This document shows positions 19,702 to 30,175 of a DNA stretch of 52,929 bases, piece by piece (the first letter of the stretch is position 1; every line of letters begins with the position of its first letter). Under the pieces are notes generated by a model, which was not told where the DNA came from, searched no databases, and saw nothing but the letters and a program-made list of their open reading frames with translations. The position numbers and the translations under genes were made by a program. This DNA comes from Candidatus Altarchaeota archaeon (GTDB lineage Archaea > Altiarchaeota > Altiarchaeia > IMC4 > QMZM01). Location: positions 1 to 52,929 of the forward strand of contig JAUWTD010000003.1 of NCBI GenBank assembly GCA_030609775.1. Reading direction: 5' to 3'.

Positions 19702-20433
19702 ATGCAAATACTAAAGAGGGGTGTTGACAAATATGTTCGCAGCAATATTGAGTTAACCTCAAGCCTCTTATTCCTTTCCCTGTTGATTTTTATCTTAGCT
19801 ATGTCTCTTTTTGTTTTAAATGAGTTTATGTATTCTATGCTGGGTCTCATAATGTTGCCTCTTGCATATGCTCTTGGATTATATGCTTATCAGCGGCATA
19901 TTTTATGGGGTAGTGGCGTAGCAGGAGAAGGTATTGTAACAAGGGAGTTGGAGAAACTCAATGACTCCTATTATCTGATTAATGGGGTGGTCATACCTCC
20001 CAATAGGGGTGATACGGACCATATTATCATTGGATCTAATGGAATATTCATTATAGAGTCAAAAAACTATGGCGGTGAAATAGACTGCGATGGTGATTCA
20101 TGGAGTAGATACAAGACAAGTAGGCGTGGGAAAAAATATGATCTCTCTATAGGCAGCCCCAGCAGACAGGTTAAGAGAAATGCAAAGGTTTTGAAGGATT
20201 TTATCCTAAAACATGAAAAAGAGATATTCAAAAGGAAAACGCCGCATATATGGATTCATAGCCTACTTGTTTTCACTAACAAGAACGTTAAAGTGCACAT
20301 AAAGAACCCTACAGTGGATGTCTTGAAGGTATCTGAAATCATTAACCATATACTGCGTAAGACCTCCAAATTCAGGTTAACTAAGGAAGAATCAAGCAGA
20401 ATGGGTGATGTGATACTGAAATATTCTAAATAA
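19702..20433 (+). CDS. NERD-domain protein with N-terminal TM pair
   Basis: EGIVTRELEKLNDSYYLINGVVIPPNRGDTDHIIIGSNGIFIIESKNYGGEI is the NERD signature. Confidence 0.87.
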   Translation: MQILKRGVDKYVRSNIELTSSLLFLSLLIFILAMSLFVLNEFMYSMLGLIMLPLAYALGLYAYQRHILWGSGVAGEGIVTRELEKLNDSYYLINGVVIPPNRGDTDHIIIGSNGIFIIESKNYGGEIDCDGDSWSRYKTSRRGKKYDLSIGSPSRQVKRNAKVLKDFILKHEKEIFKRKTPHIWIHSLLVFTNKNVKVHIKNPTVDVLKVSEIINHILRKTSKFRLTKEESSRMGDVILKYSK

Positions 20434-20443
20434 AAAAAATAGT

Positions 20444-21613
20444 TTACATTGTTCCCATCATACCGGAGAATAATGATCCAAGTAAAAGTCTTAGTGCAAG
20501 GAAAATACCTACGGAAAGTATCATAGTTACTGGAATAAGGGGTAGTCCCCGGGTCATTTTACCTGAGCGCATAAGGCCCATTAAAAGAGAACCAAAAAAA
20601 GAGCAGACACATAAAACAATAATTGTATACATTACAAAACCCTCTTCTGTGATTGCAAGCGGTTGAAGGGAAACCATGCTGCCTTGATCTTTTATGCTAT
20701 CCAAATCTATCATAGATAATACTTGGGAGAATACGCTTACGAATTGGGATGATGCTGCGAATAATAGTGGTGCGCCAAATATAAGTGAAAACATGATGAA
20801 CATAACCTGTGACGTTGTTTCGCTCTCCATCCGCTTCACCAGATTCTGTTCTGTGCGAATATCTTTTGAAATTTCCTGCAGTACTGTGGGAAGTTCACCT
20901 CCTGATCTCATTCCCTGGACCATCAACTTGACTGTACGTGCCAATTTATCTGATTTAACCCTTTTACTCATGTTTATCAAAGCAGTCTCTAAAGGCACAC
21001 CTGTTAGTGTATCTCTTGCAACCTTTTGCATCTCGTCGGCAAGTGCTCCGAATTCAGGTCTTGCAGCAGACCATAATGCATTATATGGTGTCATACCTGC
21101 TCCCATATTCTGTGATATCATTGACAGAAGATCAGGCAGAACCTTTTCAATGCTTCCTGTACGTTTGTCTACGAGAAAGTTTAGCATCATGTAAAGCAGA
21201 ATCCATACCAATATAAATGATAGTAAGGCACACCCCAGTGCGATAGCATGATCTGTTGTGGCGACTAATGCAATAAGCCCGACTACAATGGGGAACAGTA
21301 TACTATACATCATTGTCATACCAAGCGTTTCCTCGGGGTTTCTCGTAAGCCCTGAATAGAGGAACATCCCCTCAAGCGTCTCTCTTATATGGAATGGAAA
21401 CAATGACCCTACTCTATGGTGCGTTGATTTGACAAATTTTATAAAGAATTCTTTAAGTGGTCTAAGAAAGCTGTTAACTGTTTCATATATTGACGATAAA
21501 ATAGACATAATGGTGTTAGCTGGTTTAGTAATGATGTAGACTATTAATTTTATCAATGATTCCATTATGTGATAGAAAACATTTGATGCCTTCTTTTGTT
21601 TATTTTTTTTCAT
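20444..21613 (-). CDS. TadC/type II secretion F-domain membrane protein
   Basis: LPDLLSMISQNMGAGMTPYNALWSAARPEFG...; VLQEISKDIRTEQNLVKRMESETTSQVMFI; multiple TMs. Confidence 0.88.
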   Translation of the reverse strand: MKKNKQKKASNVFYHIMESLIKLIVYIITKPANTIMSILSSIYETVNSFLRPLKEFFIKFVKSTHHRVGSLFPFHIRETLEGMFLYSGLTRNPEETLGMTMMYSILFPIVVGLIALVATTDHAIALGCALLSFILVWILLYMMLNFLVDKRTGSIEKVLPDLLSMISQNMGAGMTPYNALWSAARPEFGALADEMQKVARDTLTGVPLETALINMSKRVKSDKLARTVKLMVQGMRSGGELPTVLQEISKDIRTEQNLVKRMESETTSQVMFIMFSLIFGAPLLFAASSQFVSVFSQVLSMIDLDSIKDQGSMVSLQPLAITEEGFVMYTIIVLCVCSFFGSLLMGLMRSGKMTRGLPLIPVTMILSVGIFLALRLLLGSLFSGMMGTM

Positions 21614-21615
21614 CG

Positions 21616-22485
21616 TTAGCCTATGTATGGGCGCTTACTCCTTACCATTGATATGAATATTATCTGGAATGCGATGAGGCCTACGAGTATGCCCCAGAAG
21701 ATGTCCATGCTTATTGTTTTCCCACCTATAAAACTTGAAAGCACTACAAGCAAGGTTACTCCCATTGAGGGTGCAACGATTACTGCCATCATGTATATTA
21801 AACCCCACAGACTCAGTTCTTGGCCATATATCTTTATCTTGTTTTCTTTTTCCTGTCTTATATCATTTGAAAGGGCTATGATTGCAAGTTTTATATCTGA
21901 GCCGGTTTGCATTGCGTTTGCGATCTGCCATAAAGCTCTTCTCATGTATTCTGATGGGGAGATGATGCCGTAGTTATTTAACACATCCCTCATGGAGCTT
22001 CCTGATTCAACCTCCTGCACTATTTCAGCTATAAGTGCCGAACATTCGCCGTAACCTCCTGCAGCTATGTTAGCAAGGGCGTTGAATAAAGGCACTCCTG
22101 CAGTCATCTGAATCTGCATATCTTTTAGCATATACTCCAGGTCCTGATCTATTAGTTTACCCTCCTTTAGCACAACCATCTTTGGCATGAAGAGCAGATA
22201 AAAAAATGAGATGATTGCTATAAACACCGGCAGACTTACTGCAATATATGGGTTGAATTCAGTGTTCGTTAAAAAGAAGGGTGTGGTTGTAAGGAGTAAT
22301 GTACCCACAAGCGCAGACATTGAAATGAAAAGCGTTATTGCAAGGTATTCAACAGCCCTCATCTTGTAGCCTGCCCTTTTCAGGTCCCATTCAAGCTCTG
22401 GGAAAACCAATAGAAGCCTTTTTGCCGGTAAGTTTAAAACCTTTGCAGATTCTTGTAATTTTTCTGAATTGAATGGAGATTCCAT
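21616..22485 (-). CDS. TadC/type II secretion F-domain membrane protein (second copy)
   Basis: LEYMLKDMQIQMTAGVPLFNALANIAAGGYG...; ALSNDIRQEKENKIKIYGQELSLW; multiple TMs. Confidence 0.87.
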   Translation of the reverse strand: MESPFNSEKLQESAKVLNLPAKRLLLVFPELEWDLKRAGYKMRAVEYLAITLFISMSALVGTLLLTTTPFFLTNTEFNPYIAVSLPVFIAIISFFYLLFMPKMVVLKEGKLIDQDLEYMLKDMQIQMTAGVPLFNALANIAAGGYGECSALIAEIVQEVESGSSMRDVLNNYGIISPSEYMRRALWQIANAMQTGSDIKLAIIALSNDIRQEKENKIKIYGQELSLWGLIYMMAVIVAPSMGVTLLVVLSSFIGGKTISMDIFWGILVGLIAFQIIFISMVRSKRPYIG

Positions 22486-22522
22486 TTTATATAATAATAA
22501 TCTATTTAGCTTAACCTACCTA

Positions 22523-24115
22523 TTAAATGTCTTTGTCTCCTTCCACAAGGTCGAGGACTGTGTCCTTATCTATGTAATATTCTGTTATTATCTTGCCTAC
22601 GTCATTTACGTTTTTTATGTCATGTTCCTGTAACCACTCCAGAATCTTTCTCTTGCCTTTAAGATCCTCCTCTATGTCTCCGTCGCTCATCCCTGAGAAG
22701 AGTTTGATTTCATCCTTCACTCGGATGCTCTCTGATACTTTTTCTGTTTTATCTGTTTTGTGAGTCCACTGGTAGAGGATGTTGACGTTGGGGGTGTATC
22801 CCTCTCCCGGGCTAAGTTCAGCTATTTCAAGTGTGCGTCTTTGGCCGGTTTTCCTGTTCATATGTTGTATGACTATTAATGGAAGTGAACCTAAGACCAG
22901 CCCGGGGATATTCATTGGAGGTCCCATAATCCTGTCTACTACTTCACGTGCTCTGTTTGCGTGGAATGTTCCATAAACGGAGTGGCCGGTGTGCATGGCC
23001 TCAAATAAGACCTCGGTTTCTCTTTTCTTTCTGACCTCTCCTATAATGATTCTGTCAGGTCTCATCCTGAGAGCATTTTCAACCAGCTGTAGCATAGATA
23101 CCTCACCTTCTCCATGAGGGTTAGGCGGTCTCGTTGTTAAAGGAACCCAATGCAGAAAGTCTGGTAGGTTTAACTCTCTTGTATCTTCCATAGATAGGAT
23201 TCTTTGGTTTGCTGGCATGAAAGGCATCAGTGCGTTTAGCATTGAGGTTTTTCCTGATGCAGTGCCTCCACTTATTAGCATGCTAAGTTCATATTCAACT
23301 GAGAGCCACAGAAACGCTGCCGCCTCAACAGATATCGTGTTAACTGCAGGATCAATCAAGTGGACTATGGTCCAGGGGGTTCTAGAAAATCTCCTGATTG
23401 TCATGGTATTCCCTGCTGTTGAGATAGGGAATAATGTCGCATTTACTCTGTCTCCTGTTGAGAGATGTGCGTCTAGGAGGGGCTCAAGGTGGGTTATCTC
23501 TCTTCCTACCTCTCGTGCTATCCTTGCAGCATAATTCATTATCATAGCCTCTGAGGTTATCTGGATGCTTGTTTTTATCCAGTTATATTTTTTATGATAT
23601 ACCCAGACAACATCTTTGCAGTTGTTAACAACTACCTCCTCAACATAATCATCTGCAAGAAGGTATTCTATTTCTCCGATACCGAGCATATCATTTACTA
23701 TCATCCTGCTCAGTATTGCAATGTCTTGTTCGGATGCTTTCTTTAAGACATTAGATAGTTTTTCTTTGGAACGCTCAAGAAACTTTTTCTTCAGTTCGTG
23801 GAATTTATCAGAGCTTAATGTATTCCGGGTTTCAAACTGTATCCCCCCTACCAGGCTTCTTTTTGTTTCATCGAGGAGGGCGGATGTAACGAAATCTATG
23901 TCTGGGAGCAGTATCTGGTAATGTGGCACATAATCTCCAACATCCAAAATATTTACCTCAAGTGTCAGCCCATCAAGGACTATGTTGTATGACTCTATTT
24001 CAACCTGCTCTACATCATCACTATCTTTTGGTGTGGCTGCATTAGCTCTCTTACCTATTTTATCTTTCTGTTCCTTCCCGGCGCCCTCTACATCATCTAC
24101 TGAGTTAGAACTCAT
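22523..24115 (-). CDS. TadA/VirB11-type secretion ATPase
   Basis: Walker A SGGTASGKTSMLNAL; Walker B RMRPDRIIIGEVR; TGHSVYGTFHA. Confidence 0.93.
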   Translation of the reverse strand: MSSNSVDDVEGAGKEQKDKIGKRANAATPKDSDDVEQVEIESYNIVLDGLTLEVNILDVGDYVPHYQILLPDIDFVTSALLDETKRSLVGGIQFETRNTLSSDKFHELKKKFLERSKEKLSNVLKKASEQDIAILSRMIVNDMLGIGEIEYLLADDYVEEVVVNNCKDVVWVYHKKYNWIKTSIQITSEAMIMNYAARIAREVGREITHLEPLLDAHLSTGDRVNATLFPISTAGNTMTIRRFSRTPWTIVHLIDPAVNTISVEAAAFLWLSVEYELSMLISGGTASGKTSMLNALMPFMPANQRILSMEDTRELNLPDFLHWVPLTTRPPNPHGEGEVSMLQLVENALRMRPDRIIIGEVRKKRETEVLFEAMHTGHSVYGTFHANRAREVVDRIMGPPMNIPGLVLGSLPLIVIQHMNRKTGQRRTLEIAELSPGEGYTPNVNILYQWTHKTDKTEKVSESIRVKDEIKLFSGMSDGDIEEDLKGKRKILEWLQEHDIKNVNDVGKIITEYYIDKDTVLDLVEGDKDI

Positions 24116-24170
24116 CCTGTATTTGTTATAAGAATCACTAATATTAAATATATATTAATCATTGGTTTAA

Positions 24171-25019
24171 ATGCTTTTAAAAACAAAAAAAAGGAGGTGC
24201 AAGCGCAAGAATGGGTTTTGCGTGTTTGCAATGAAAAGATTAATTGTCATTTTCGCAGTCTTTATATGTATCGGGGTTTCATCTGCGTCCTTTATCTCTA
24301 TGACTCCTAGTGTGTCAAGTGAGAAGATAATTCAAGGCAATAACTCAATTATTAACCTAACCCTTGCAAATTTCGGAGATGAGGCTGCATATGATGTATC
24401 TGCTTCCATTGTAATGCCCGGGGGTTTGCATGCAAATGATTTGTTTTTGGGTAGATTGAATCCAAACGAGACATATTCAGGCAAGTTTGAGGCAGATATT
24501 GGCGAGAATATGGTTCCGGGAAAATATACAATCCTTCTGATGGTTGACTACAAGGATGCTAACGGGCATCCGTTCTCTGCAGTTTCGGCTTTTTCTTTGG
24601 TAATAAAAACGGTTTCAGTCTCTAAGCTAACCCCTAAGATCAATGAGCTTGATCTAGCTGTTACAGAAACAAAAGAGTTAAAGATGTCTGTAAGAAACAT
24701 AGATAATATCCCTCATCAGGTTACTGTGTCTATGTTCCTGCCAAGAGAATTGTCATCTGATATAAGTGAAAAAACCATTATTGTTGACAAAAAATCAGAT
24801 AAAGACATCGCATTCACGGTGTCATCATTTGGTGCTCTTCCCGGGAGCAACTATGCAATCTTTGCAGTGGTCTCTTATGAAGAATCCGGGCTATATTATT
24901 CCTCGTTTTCTAGTGGCGTAATTCATGTGATTGAAAAAGAAACCTTGCCCTCATGGATTCCGATAGCGTTGCTTCTGCTTTTGGTGTTCTTTTTTGTTAT
25001 ATATCAATTCAGAAAATGA
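24171..25019 (+). CDS. Secreted COG1361/CARDB-like S-layer-type protein with C-terminal TM
   Basis: Signal peptide MKRLIVIFAVFICIGVSSA (ATG 24231, or 24211 after AAGGAGGTG), Ig-like repeats, TM at the C-terminus. True start uncertain. Confidence 0.7.
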   Translation: MLLKTKKRRCKRKNGFCVFAMKRLIVIFAVFICIGVSSASFISMTPSVSSEKIIQGNNSIINLTLANFGDEAAYDVSASIVMPGGLHANDLFLGRLNPNETYSGKFEADIGENMVPGKYTILLMVDYKDANGHPFSAVSAFSLVIKTVSVSKLTPKINELDLAVTETKELKMSVRNIDNIPHQVTVSMFLPRELSSDISEKTIIVDKKSDKDIAFTVSSFGALPGSNYAIFAVVSYEESGLYYSSFSSGVIHVIEKETLPSWIPIALLLLLVFFFVIYQFRK

Positions 25020-27904
25020 GATTTACGAAGCCTGATTTGAAGTTTGTTGCAAACTGTGTTTCTCTTTTGATGGTTTTTGCATTTATCTCATTATTTTTTA
25101 CACCTAATCTGATGCTATCTGAGACAACAACCACTGGAGGTGACATGGGTTCACATTATGTCCTTGCGCATTATCTCAGAAACCATCTGCTGCCTCAAGG
25201 AAAACTCATAGGCTGGTATCCTAACTGGATGGCGGGAATACCGATGTTTCAGTTCTATTTTGTCCCGCCTTATCTGCTTATGTCTATTCTTTCAATTTAT
25301 TTGCCTCTGGAGGTTGCATTCAAGCTTGTAACCGTTCTTGGAATATTTCTTTTGCCGCTGACAGCATACCTTACAATGTATGCCATGAAATTTGAGTTCC
25401 CTGCCCCTGCCATAGCTGCGGGATTCTCAACTCTTCTTCTTTTCCTAGAAACATATTCTCAATGGGGTGGAAACATTCCTAGCACCCTCGCAGGAGAATT
25501 CTCCTATATGCTAAGTTTTTCTCTTTCGATTCTATTTATAGGATGCCTATATCGGGGGATTGATCAAAACCGGCATATTGTATTAAATTCTGTTTTACTC
25601 TCATGTGTGGTTCTCACACACATATATACTGCGATATTTGTTACTGTTGCCTCAATGTTTTTTCTCTTAGTAAGCGGGAGATCTAAAAATCTTTTATATT
25701 TGGCTAAGATGTTTATGCTAGCAGGCATGATCTCAAGTTTCTGGGCTATTCCCTTGCTTGTGAAGATGGGGTTTTCTGCCGCACCCAAGGATGTGTTCTA
25801 TGGATTCCCTAGTATAGATAAATTCATAAATCCCACATTCTCCCTCTTCTATATGCTGGCGGCTGTAAGCATTGCATCCGGGATAATAAACAAGGATCGG
25901 CGCATAACCTATTGTCTCTGGATGATTTTTTCGCTTGTTGGTCTCATACTTTCTATAAAACACATAAATCTATTATATATCCGATTCATTTCATTTATCT
26001 ATTTTATTCCGCTGCTTATGGCAGCAGACGGTCTAGGTAGGCTGTCACGGGGTCTTAAGGCCAGATGGGCGTTTCCAATAATTGTTGTGTTATTTACACT
26101 TGTTTGGGTCAACTTTGGCGTATCCGGGATTATTTCTGAATCAGGCGATTTGGCAGGTTTAGAGGATAATTCTCATCTTAAATCTGCAGAGTCTTTCTTC
26201 AGTGATAACCCATTCGTAAGTTCTGGAGTAACCTATATCCCTCACTGGATTAAGTGGAACTATGAGGGGCTTGAGGGAAAGGATACCTATGATACATTTA
26301 AGGAGTTGAATGACTATCTCCGGGATGGGAATCTATCCGGTAGGGTTGATTTCGAGTACTCTGGTGAATACAATCGGTTTGGAACGCCGCGGGTTTTTGA
26401 GGTATCGCCGGTTTTCTCTAATAAAAGTGTTATGGAATCTCTTCTCCTTGAGTCTTCACTGACGTTTCCCTTCTTTTATTACATCCAAAAAGAGATGTCT
26501 CAGAGTGCATGGTGGCCTGGTTTTCCCTTGGAGATGCCTGAGTTTGACCCTGATTCTGGAGCAGAGAGTTTGCGCCTTTATAATGTCCAATATTTTATTG
26601 CAAGCTCGGAGAAAACCAAAAACGCGCTTGATGAAAATAAAAGGTATCGTCTGATTAAGGAAATTAATGGATTCAACATATATGCTGTAAATGAGGACTC
26701 ACATTATGTAGAGGCCCTGAAAAGAGAGCCTGTGCTTGTCATTACCGATGAGTGGAAGCAATTCTCATATGACTGGATTTCGATGGGCTATAAAGATGTT
26801 CCCCTTGTTTTTTCCAAAACACTTGATGGCTATGATATAGAGAATTTTCGCCTTATTGTACTCGATAAATCCTTAACCATTCCGGATGGAAGAGAAGTAT
26901 TTTATCCGGAGAATATTGTTGATGCATTAGAGAACGCAAGTGAAGTAGACTCTAATTGTATCATCTCTGAGGAGTTGTTTGCCGATGAGATACGGATTCA
27001 TACGAATTGTGTAGGGAAGCCCCTTATAGTAAAGGTATCCTATTTTCCTAACTGGAAGGTTGATGGGGCAAAGAAGATATATATCGCCTCTCCGTCCCTG
27101 ATGCTGATAATCCCTCAAAGAGAAGACGTACGCATATATTATGGTGAAACACTGGCAGATCAGGTGGGGAACACTTTTTCTATCCTAGGTATTCTTGCGG
27201 TAATCTACTGGATTTTTATAAAGAATAAGGTGTTTAGGAAGAGAATTCATGTAAGGTTTCTTGAGTTTATCAAATATGAAAAGATAAATAAATCCCTTAA
27301 ATCATGGGGTCAGCATATGAGTGAGGAGATAACAAAGATTATCCCTAAACTGAAGAGGAATTGGCGTATCATTCTCTTTGTTGTTTTTGTTTTAATTATC
27401 TTATCTGGTTTTCTATCCTATCTTAGCGAGAAGAAATCCTGTGACGACTTCTGCACCTCCCGAGGTTTTTTTAAGGGGGAAAAACATTTCCGCGGTGAGG
27501 TAATTGATCACTTCGATTTCGGATACTCGCATCAGCAAGATAATCTGGAACATAACCTTGAATGCACGGCAAGCTGCGATAAGTCCCGGGACGACATGGT
27601 TTATGTTTCAGGAGGCTATGTGGAGTTTGACATGTCTGTGTTAGAAGGCATAGATAATTCATTGGTTCTCCGTATGTGGGATAATGTTAACTGTAGGTCT
27701 GGGGACATATATATTGATGGTGTTTTTGCGGCAAGGATTGATGGGAACGGAAAATTTGGTTGGAAGGATTTTGAATTCAGGATAGCAAAAGAGTATCTGA
27801 ATTCTTCAAAGATACGTGTACGCTTAGAGCACGTAAACACGGACTGTCATGGTTGGGATCTCTCTGATGCATATATTCATGCACCTAACTGTGTCTGTTA
27901 TTAG
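25016..27904 (+). CDS. Large polytopic membrane protein with a PTPS-related (GT-C-like) domain and a C-terminal extracytoplasmic domain
   Basis: GGDMGSHYVLAHYLRNHLLPQGKLIGWYPNWMAGIPMFQFYFVPPYLL; ATG 25016 overlaps the upstream stop. Cys-rich ectodomain after the last TM. Confidence 0.7.
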   Translation: MRFTKPDLKFVANCVSLLMVFAFISLFFTPNLMLSETTTTGGDMGSHYVLAHYLRNHLLPQGKLIGWYPNWMAGIPMFQFYFVPPYLLMSILSIYLPLEVAFKLVTVLGIFLLPLTAYLTMYAMKFEFPAPAIAAGFSTLLLFLETYSQWGGNIPSTLAGEFSYMLSFSLSILFIGCLYRGIDQNRHIVLNSVLLSCVVLTHIYTAIFVTVASMFFLLVSGRSKNLLYLAKMFMLAGMISSFWAIPLLVKMGFSAAPKDVFYGFPSIDKFINPTFSLFYMLAAVSIASGIINKDRRITYCLWMIFSLVGLILSIKHINLLYIRFISFIYFIPLLMAADGLGRLSRGLKARWAFPIIVVLFTLVWVNFGVSGIISESGDLAGLEDNSHLKSAESFFSDNPFVSSGVTYIPHWIKWNYEGLEGKDTYDTFKELNDYLRDGNLSGRVDFEYSGEYNRFGTPRVFEVSPVFSNKSVMESLLLESSLTFPFFYYIQKEMSQSAWWPGFPLEMPEFDPDSGAESLRLYNVQYFIASSEKTKNALDENKRYRLIKEINGFNIYAVNEDSHYVEALKREPVLVITDEWKQFSYDWISMGYKDVPLVFSKTLDGYDIENFRLIVLDKSLTIPDGREVFYPENIVDALENASEVDSNCIISEELFADEIRIHTNCVGKPLIVKVSYFPNWKVDGAKKIYIASPSLMLIIPQREDVRIYYGETLADQVGNTFSILGILAVIYWIFIKNKVFRKRIHVRFLEFIKYEKINKSLKSWGQHMSEEITKIIPKLKRNWRIILFVVFVLIILSGFLSYLSEKKSCDDFCTSRGFFKGEKHFRGEVIDHFDFGYSHQQDNLEHNLECTASCDKSRDDMVYVSGGYVEFDMSVLEGIDNSLVLRMWDNVNCRSGDIYIDGVFAARIDGNGKFGWKDFEFRIAKEYLNSSKIRVRLEHVNTDCHGWDLSDAYIHAPNCVCY

Positions 27905-27928
27905 TGCATCCTCTAAATAATACTATTA

Positions 27929-28615
27929 ATGATGATCTCTCTTGTTATCCCTGTACATAATGAGGCGGATGTATTAGAGGGCAACCTTAACCAGCTTGTT
28001 GATCACATGCAGTCTTTTAGCAGTAGTTTTGAGGTTGTTCTCGTAGAGAATGGAAGCTCTGATTCAACATTCCGGATTGCAGAAAACATCTCACAAAGTG
28101 ATCCGAGGGTAAGGGCTTTATCTTTACCTGTAAAGGATCTTGGCGGGTCTCTGAGGAAGGGCATACTTGAAGCGAATGGAAAATATCTGATATGGTATCC
28201 CATAGATCTGTCCGTGAACTTTGACTACATTCAAAAATCCCTTGAGGAGATAAAGGACCACGACATTATTGTGGGATCAAAAGAGCATCCGTTGTCCTCT
28301 GTAACCCGTTCAAGTAAACGAAGGTATCTCTCTTTTGTCTATAATTCCATTGTGAATCTGTTGTTTGGTTTAGGGTTTTCTGATACTCAGTGTGTGAAGA
28401 CGCTTAATGCAGAGTCAGTAAAGCCAATAGCAAAGAAAGCAAAAAGCTCGGGTATCATGTGGGAAGTTGAGCTTCTGTATCTTGCAAAAAAAGCCAACTT
28501 GAGATTAAAGGAGGTTCCGGTCTCTGTTCATGATACGCGGAAGGGTTCTAAGATACGGGTCATGGATATGGTAACTGCCTTCTCTAACCTATTTAAGTTA
28601 AGGCTTAGGGTATAA
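27929..28615 (+). CDS. Family 2 glycosyltransferase (dolichyl-phosphate sugar synthase-like)
   Basis: SLVIPVHNEADVLEGNLNQL ... VLVENGSSDST. Confidence 0.9.
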   Translation: MMISLVIPVHNEADVLEGNLNQLVDHMQSFSSSFEVVLVENGSSDSTFRIAENISQSDPRVRALSLPVKDLGGSLRKGILEANGKYLIWYPIDLSVNFDYIQKSLEEIKDHDIIVGSKEHPLSSVTRSSKRRYLSFVYNSIVNLLFGLGFSDTQCVKTLNAESVKPIAKKAKSSGIMWEVELLYLAKKANLRLKEVPVSVHDTRKGSKIRVMDMVTAFSNLFKLRLRV

Positions 28616-28668
28616 GTTATTTAACTTTATTTAACTGTTTTTCATCTATATTCTTTAAACAACATACG

Positions 28669-29163
28669 TTGAGAATGAAAGTTGACATGAAGCTTGGGTT
28701 AAAGGATGTCCCTGGAAGCCTTCTTTGGGCGTTGGAGCCGATATCTCTCCATGGGGGGAACATAGTAAGTGTGCTCCATTCAAGGAATGGAAAAGATCCG
28801 GTATCTGTGCAAATAGGGTTCCGGGTAAAAGATCAAAAGTCATTAGACCTTATCAAAAAAGACATGAAGAAACATACGATACATTTGACTGAAATTCTTG
28901 TGGAAGGCAGAAAATACTATTCAAAGAAGACCCTCTCGATTATTTTCATAGGGCACATAATAGACAAAGACGTGCTGGAAACCATAGATCGGATAAATGA
29001 AGCCGGGCTGGTTTCAAGTATAGATGTCTTGATGCCTTCTCCTGAGGAAAAATCTTCGGTGATGTTAAACATTGATGTCGACAACGGAAATATTAAGAGG
29101 TTGAATAAGACTATACTTGGTATATGTAAGGAAAAACAGTTTCTATTGATAAGGTCTCTTTAA
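28669..29163 (+). CDS. ACT-domain regulatory protein
   Basis: MKLGLKDVPGSLLWALEPISLHGGNIVSVLHSRN; immediately upstream of homoserine dehydrogenase. Confidence 0.8.
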   Translation: MRMKVDMKLGLKDVPGSLLWALEPISLHGGNIVSVLHSRNGKDPVSVQIGFRVKDQKSLDLIKKDMKKHTIHLTEILVEGRKYYSKKTLSIIFIGHIIDKDVLETIDRINEAGLVSSIDVLMPSPEEKSSVMLNIDVDNGNIKRLNKTILGICKEKQFLLIRSL

Positions 29164-29164
29164 A

Positions 29165-30175
29165 GTGAAAACAAAAGAAATAAATCTTGTAATAATTGGT
29201 TTTGGTGTAATCGGAAAGGGTTTTGCTGAGGTATTGGCAGATAAGCATGATTTCCTCAGGGCAAACTATGGTGTTGACTTAAAGGTTACTGCGATCTGTG
29301 AGCGGGATGGCAGCGTAGTTTGCAAGAAGGGGATAGATCTGGATAATGTAGTTGAGTTATCTTTGAATAATAATCTTAAGGCGCATGAAAACTGGACAAC
29401 CCTGAAGTCTTTGGATGTTATAAACAAGATTAGGTCAGATATTGTTCTTGAGTTGACCCCCTCTAATATAGAAACCGGGCAACCTGGATTAACCCATATA
29501 AAAGAGTCTCTTAAAAGAGGTATGTGTGTTGTGACCTCAAACAAAGCACCTCTGGCTGTTGAGTTCTCTCAACTGCAAAAGCTTGCAAAAAACAGTGGGG
29601 CGGAATTAAGGTATGAGGCAACTGTTGGAGGGGCACTTCCCTTAATAAATCTAAGGAAACACGCTCTGCAGGTAAATAATATAAACTCGGTTCAGGGGAT
29701 ACTGAATGGCACATGCAACTATGTTCTGACGAAGATGGCTGATGAATATGTTTCCATGGATGTTGCTTTAAAGGAGGCGCAGAATCTAGGTATTGCGGAA
29801 GCGGACCCTAGTTATGATATAAACGGTATAGATACGGGAGCAAAGGTTGTGATACTTGCTAACTCTCTTTTGGGGATGGATGTTTCATTTAAGGATGTGG
29901 CTGTGACTGGTATAAGTGATGTAACAACTGAGGCGATTGAGCTTGCAAGAAAACACAATCATGTGATAAAGTTAATTGGGGATGTCGAAAGATTAGATGT
30001 CTCACCTAGGCTTGTTCCAATAAATCATCCATTGAATGTTTCAGGTACACTCAATGCGGTAACAATAAGCACAGATATTGCAAGAGACATAACGGTTATT
30101 GGTCCGGGAGCAGGTGGAAAAGAGACTTCTAGCTCTCTATTTTCTGACATAATAGACATTATCCGATCTAAATAA
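29165..30175 (+). CDS. hom: Homoserine dehydrogenase
   Basis: VIIGFGVIGKGFAEVL; TSNKAPLAVEF; YEATVGGALPLI; GILNGTCNYVLTKM; EADPSYDINGIDTGAK. GTG start. Confidence 0.94.
   Translation: MKTKEINLVIIGFGVIGKGFAEVLADKHDFLRANYGVDLKVTAICERDGSVVCKKGIDLDNVVELSLNNNLKAHENWTTLKSLDVINKIRSDIVLELTPSNIETGQPGLTHIKESLKRGMCVVTSNKAPLAVEFSQLQKLAKNSGAELRYEATVGGALPLINLRKHALQVNNINSVQGILNGTCNYVLTKMADEYVSMDVALKEAQNLGIAEADPSYDINGIDTGAKVVILANSLLGMDVSFKDVAVTGISDVTTEAIELARKHNHVIKLIGDVERLDVSPRLVPINHPLNVSGTLNAVTISTDIARDITVIGPGAGGKETSSSLFSDIIDIIRSK

Noticed and set aside
19702-20433. NERD protein as part of an antiphage defence system
   Set aside because: No other defence genes nearby; position within a pilus-like locus is the only contextual signal.
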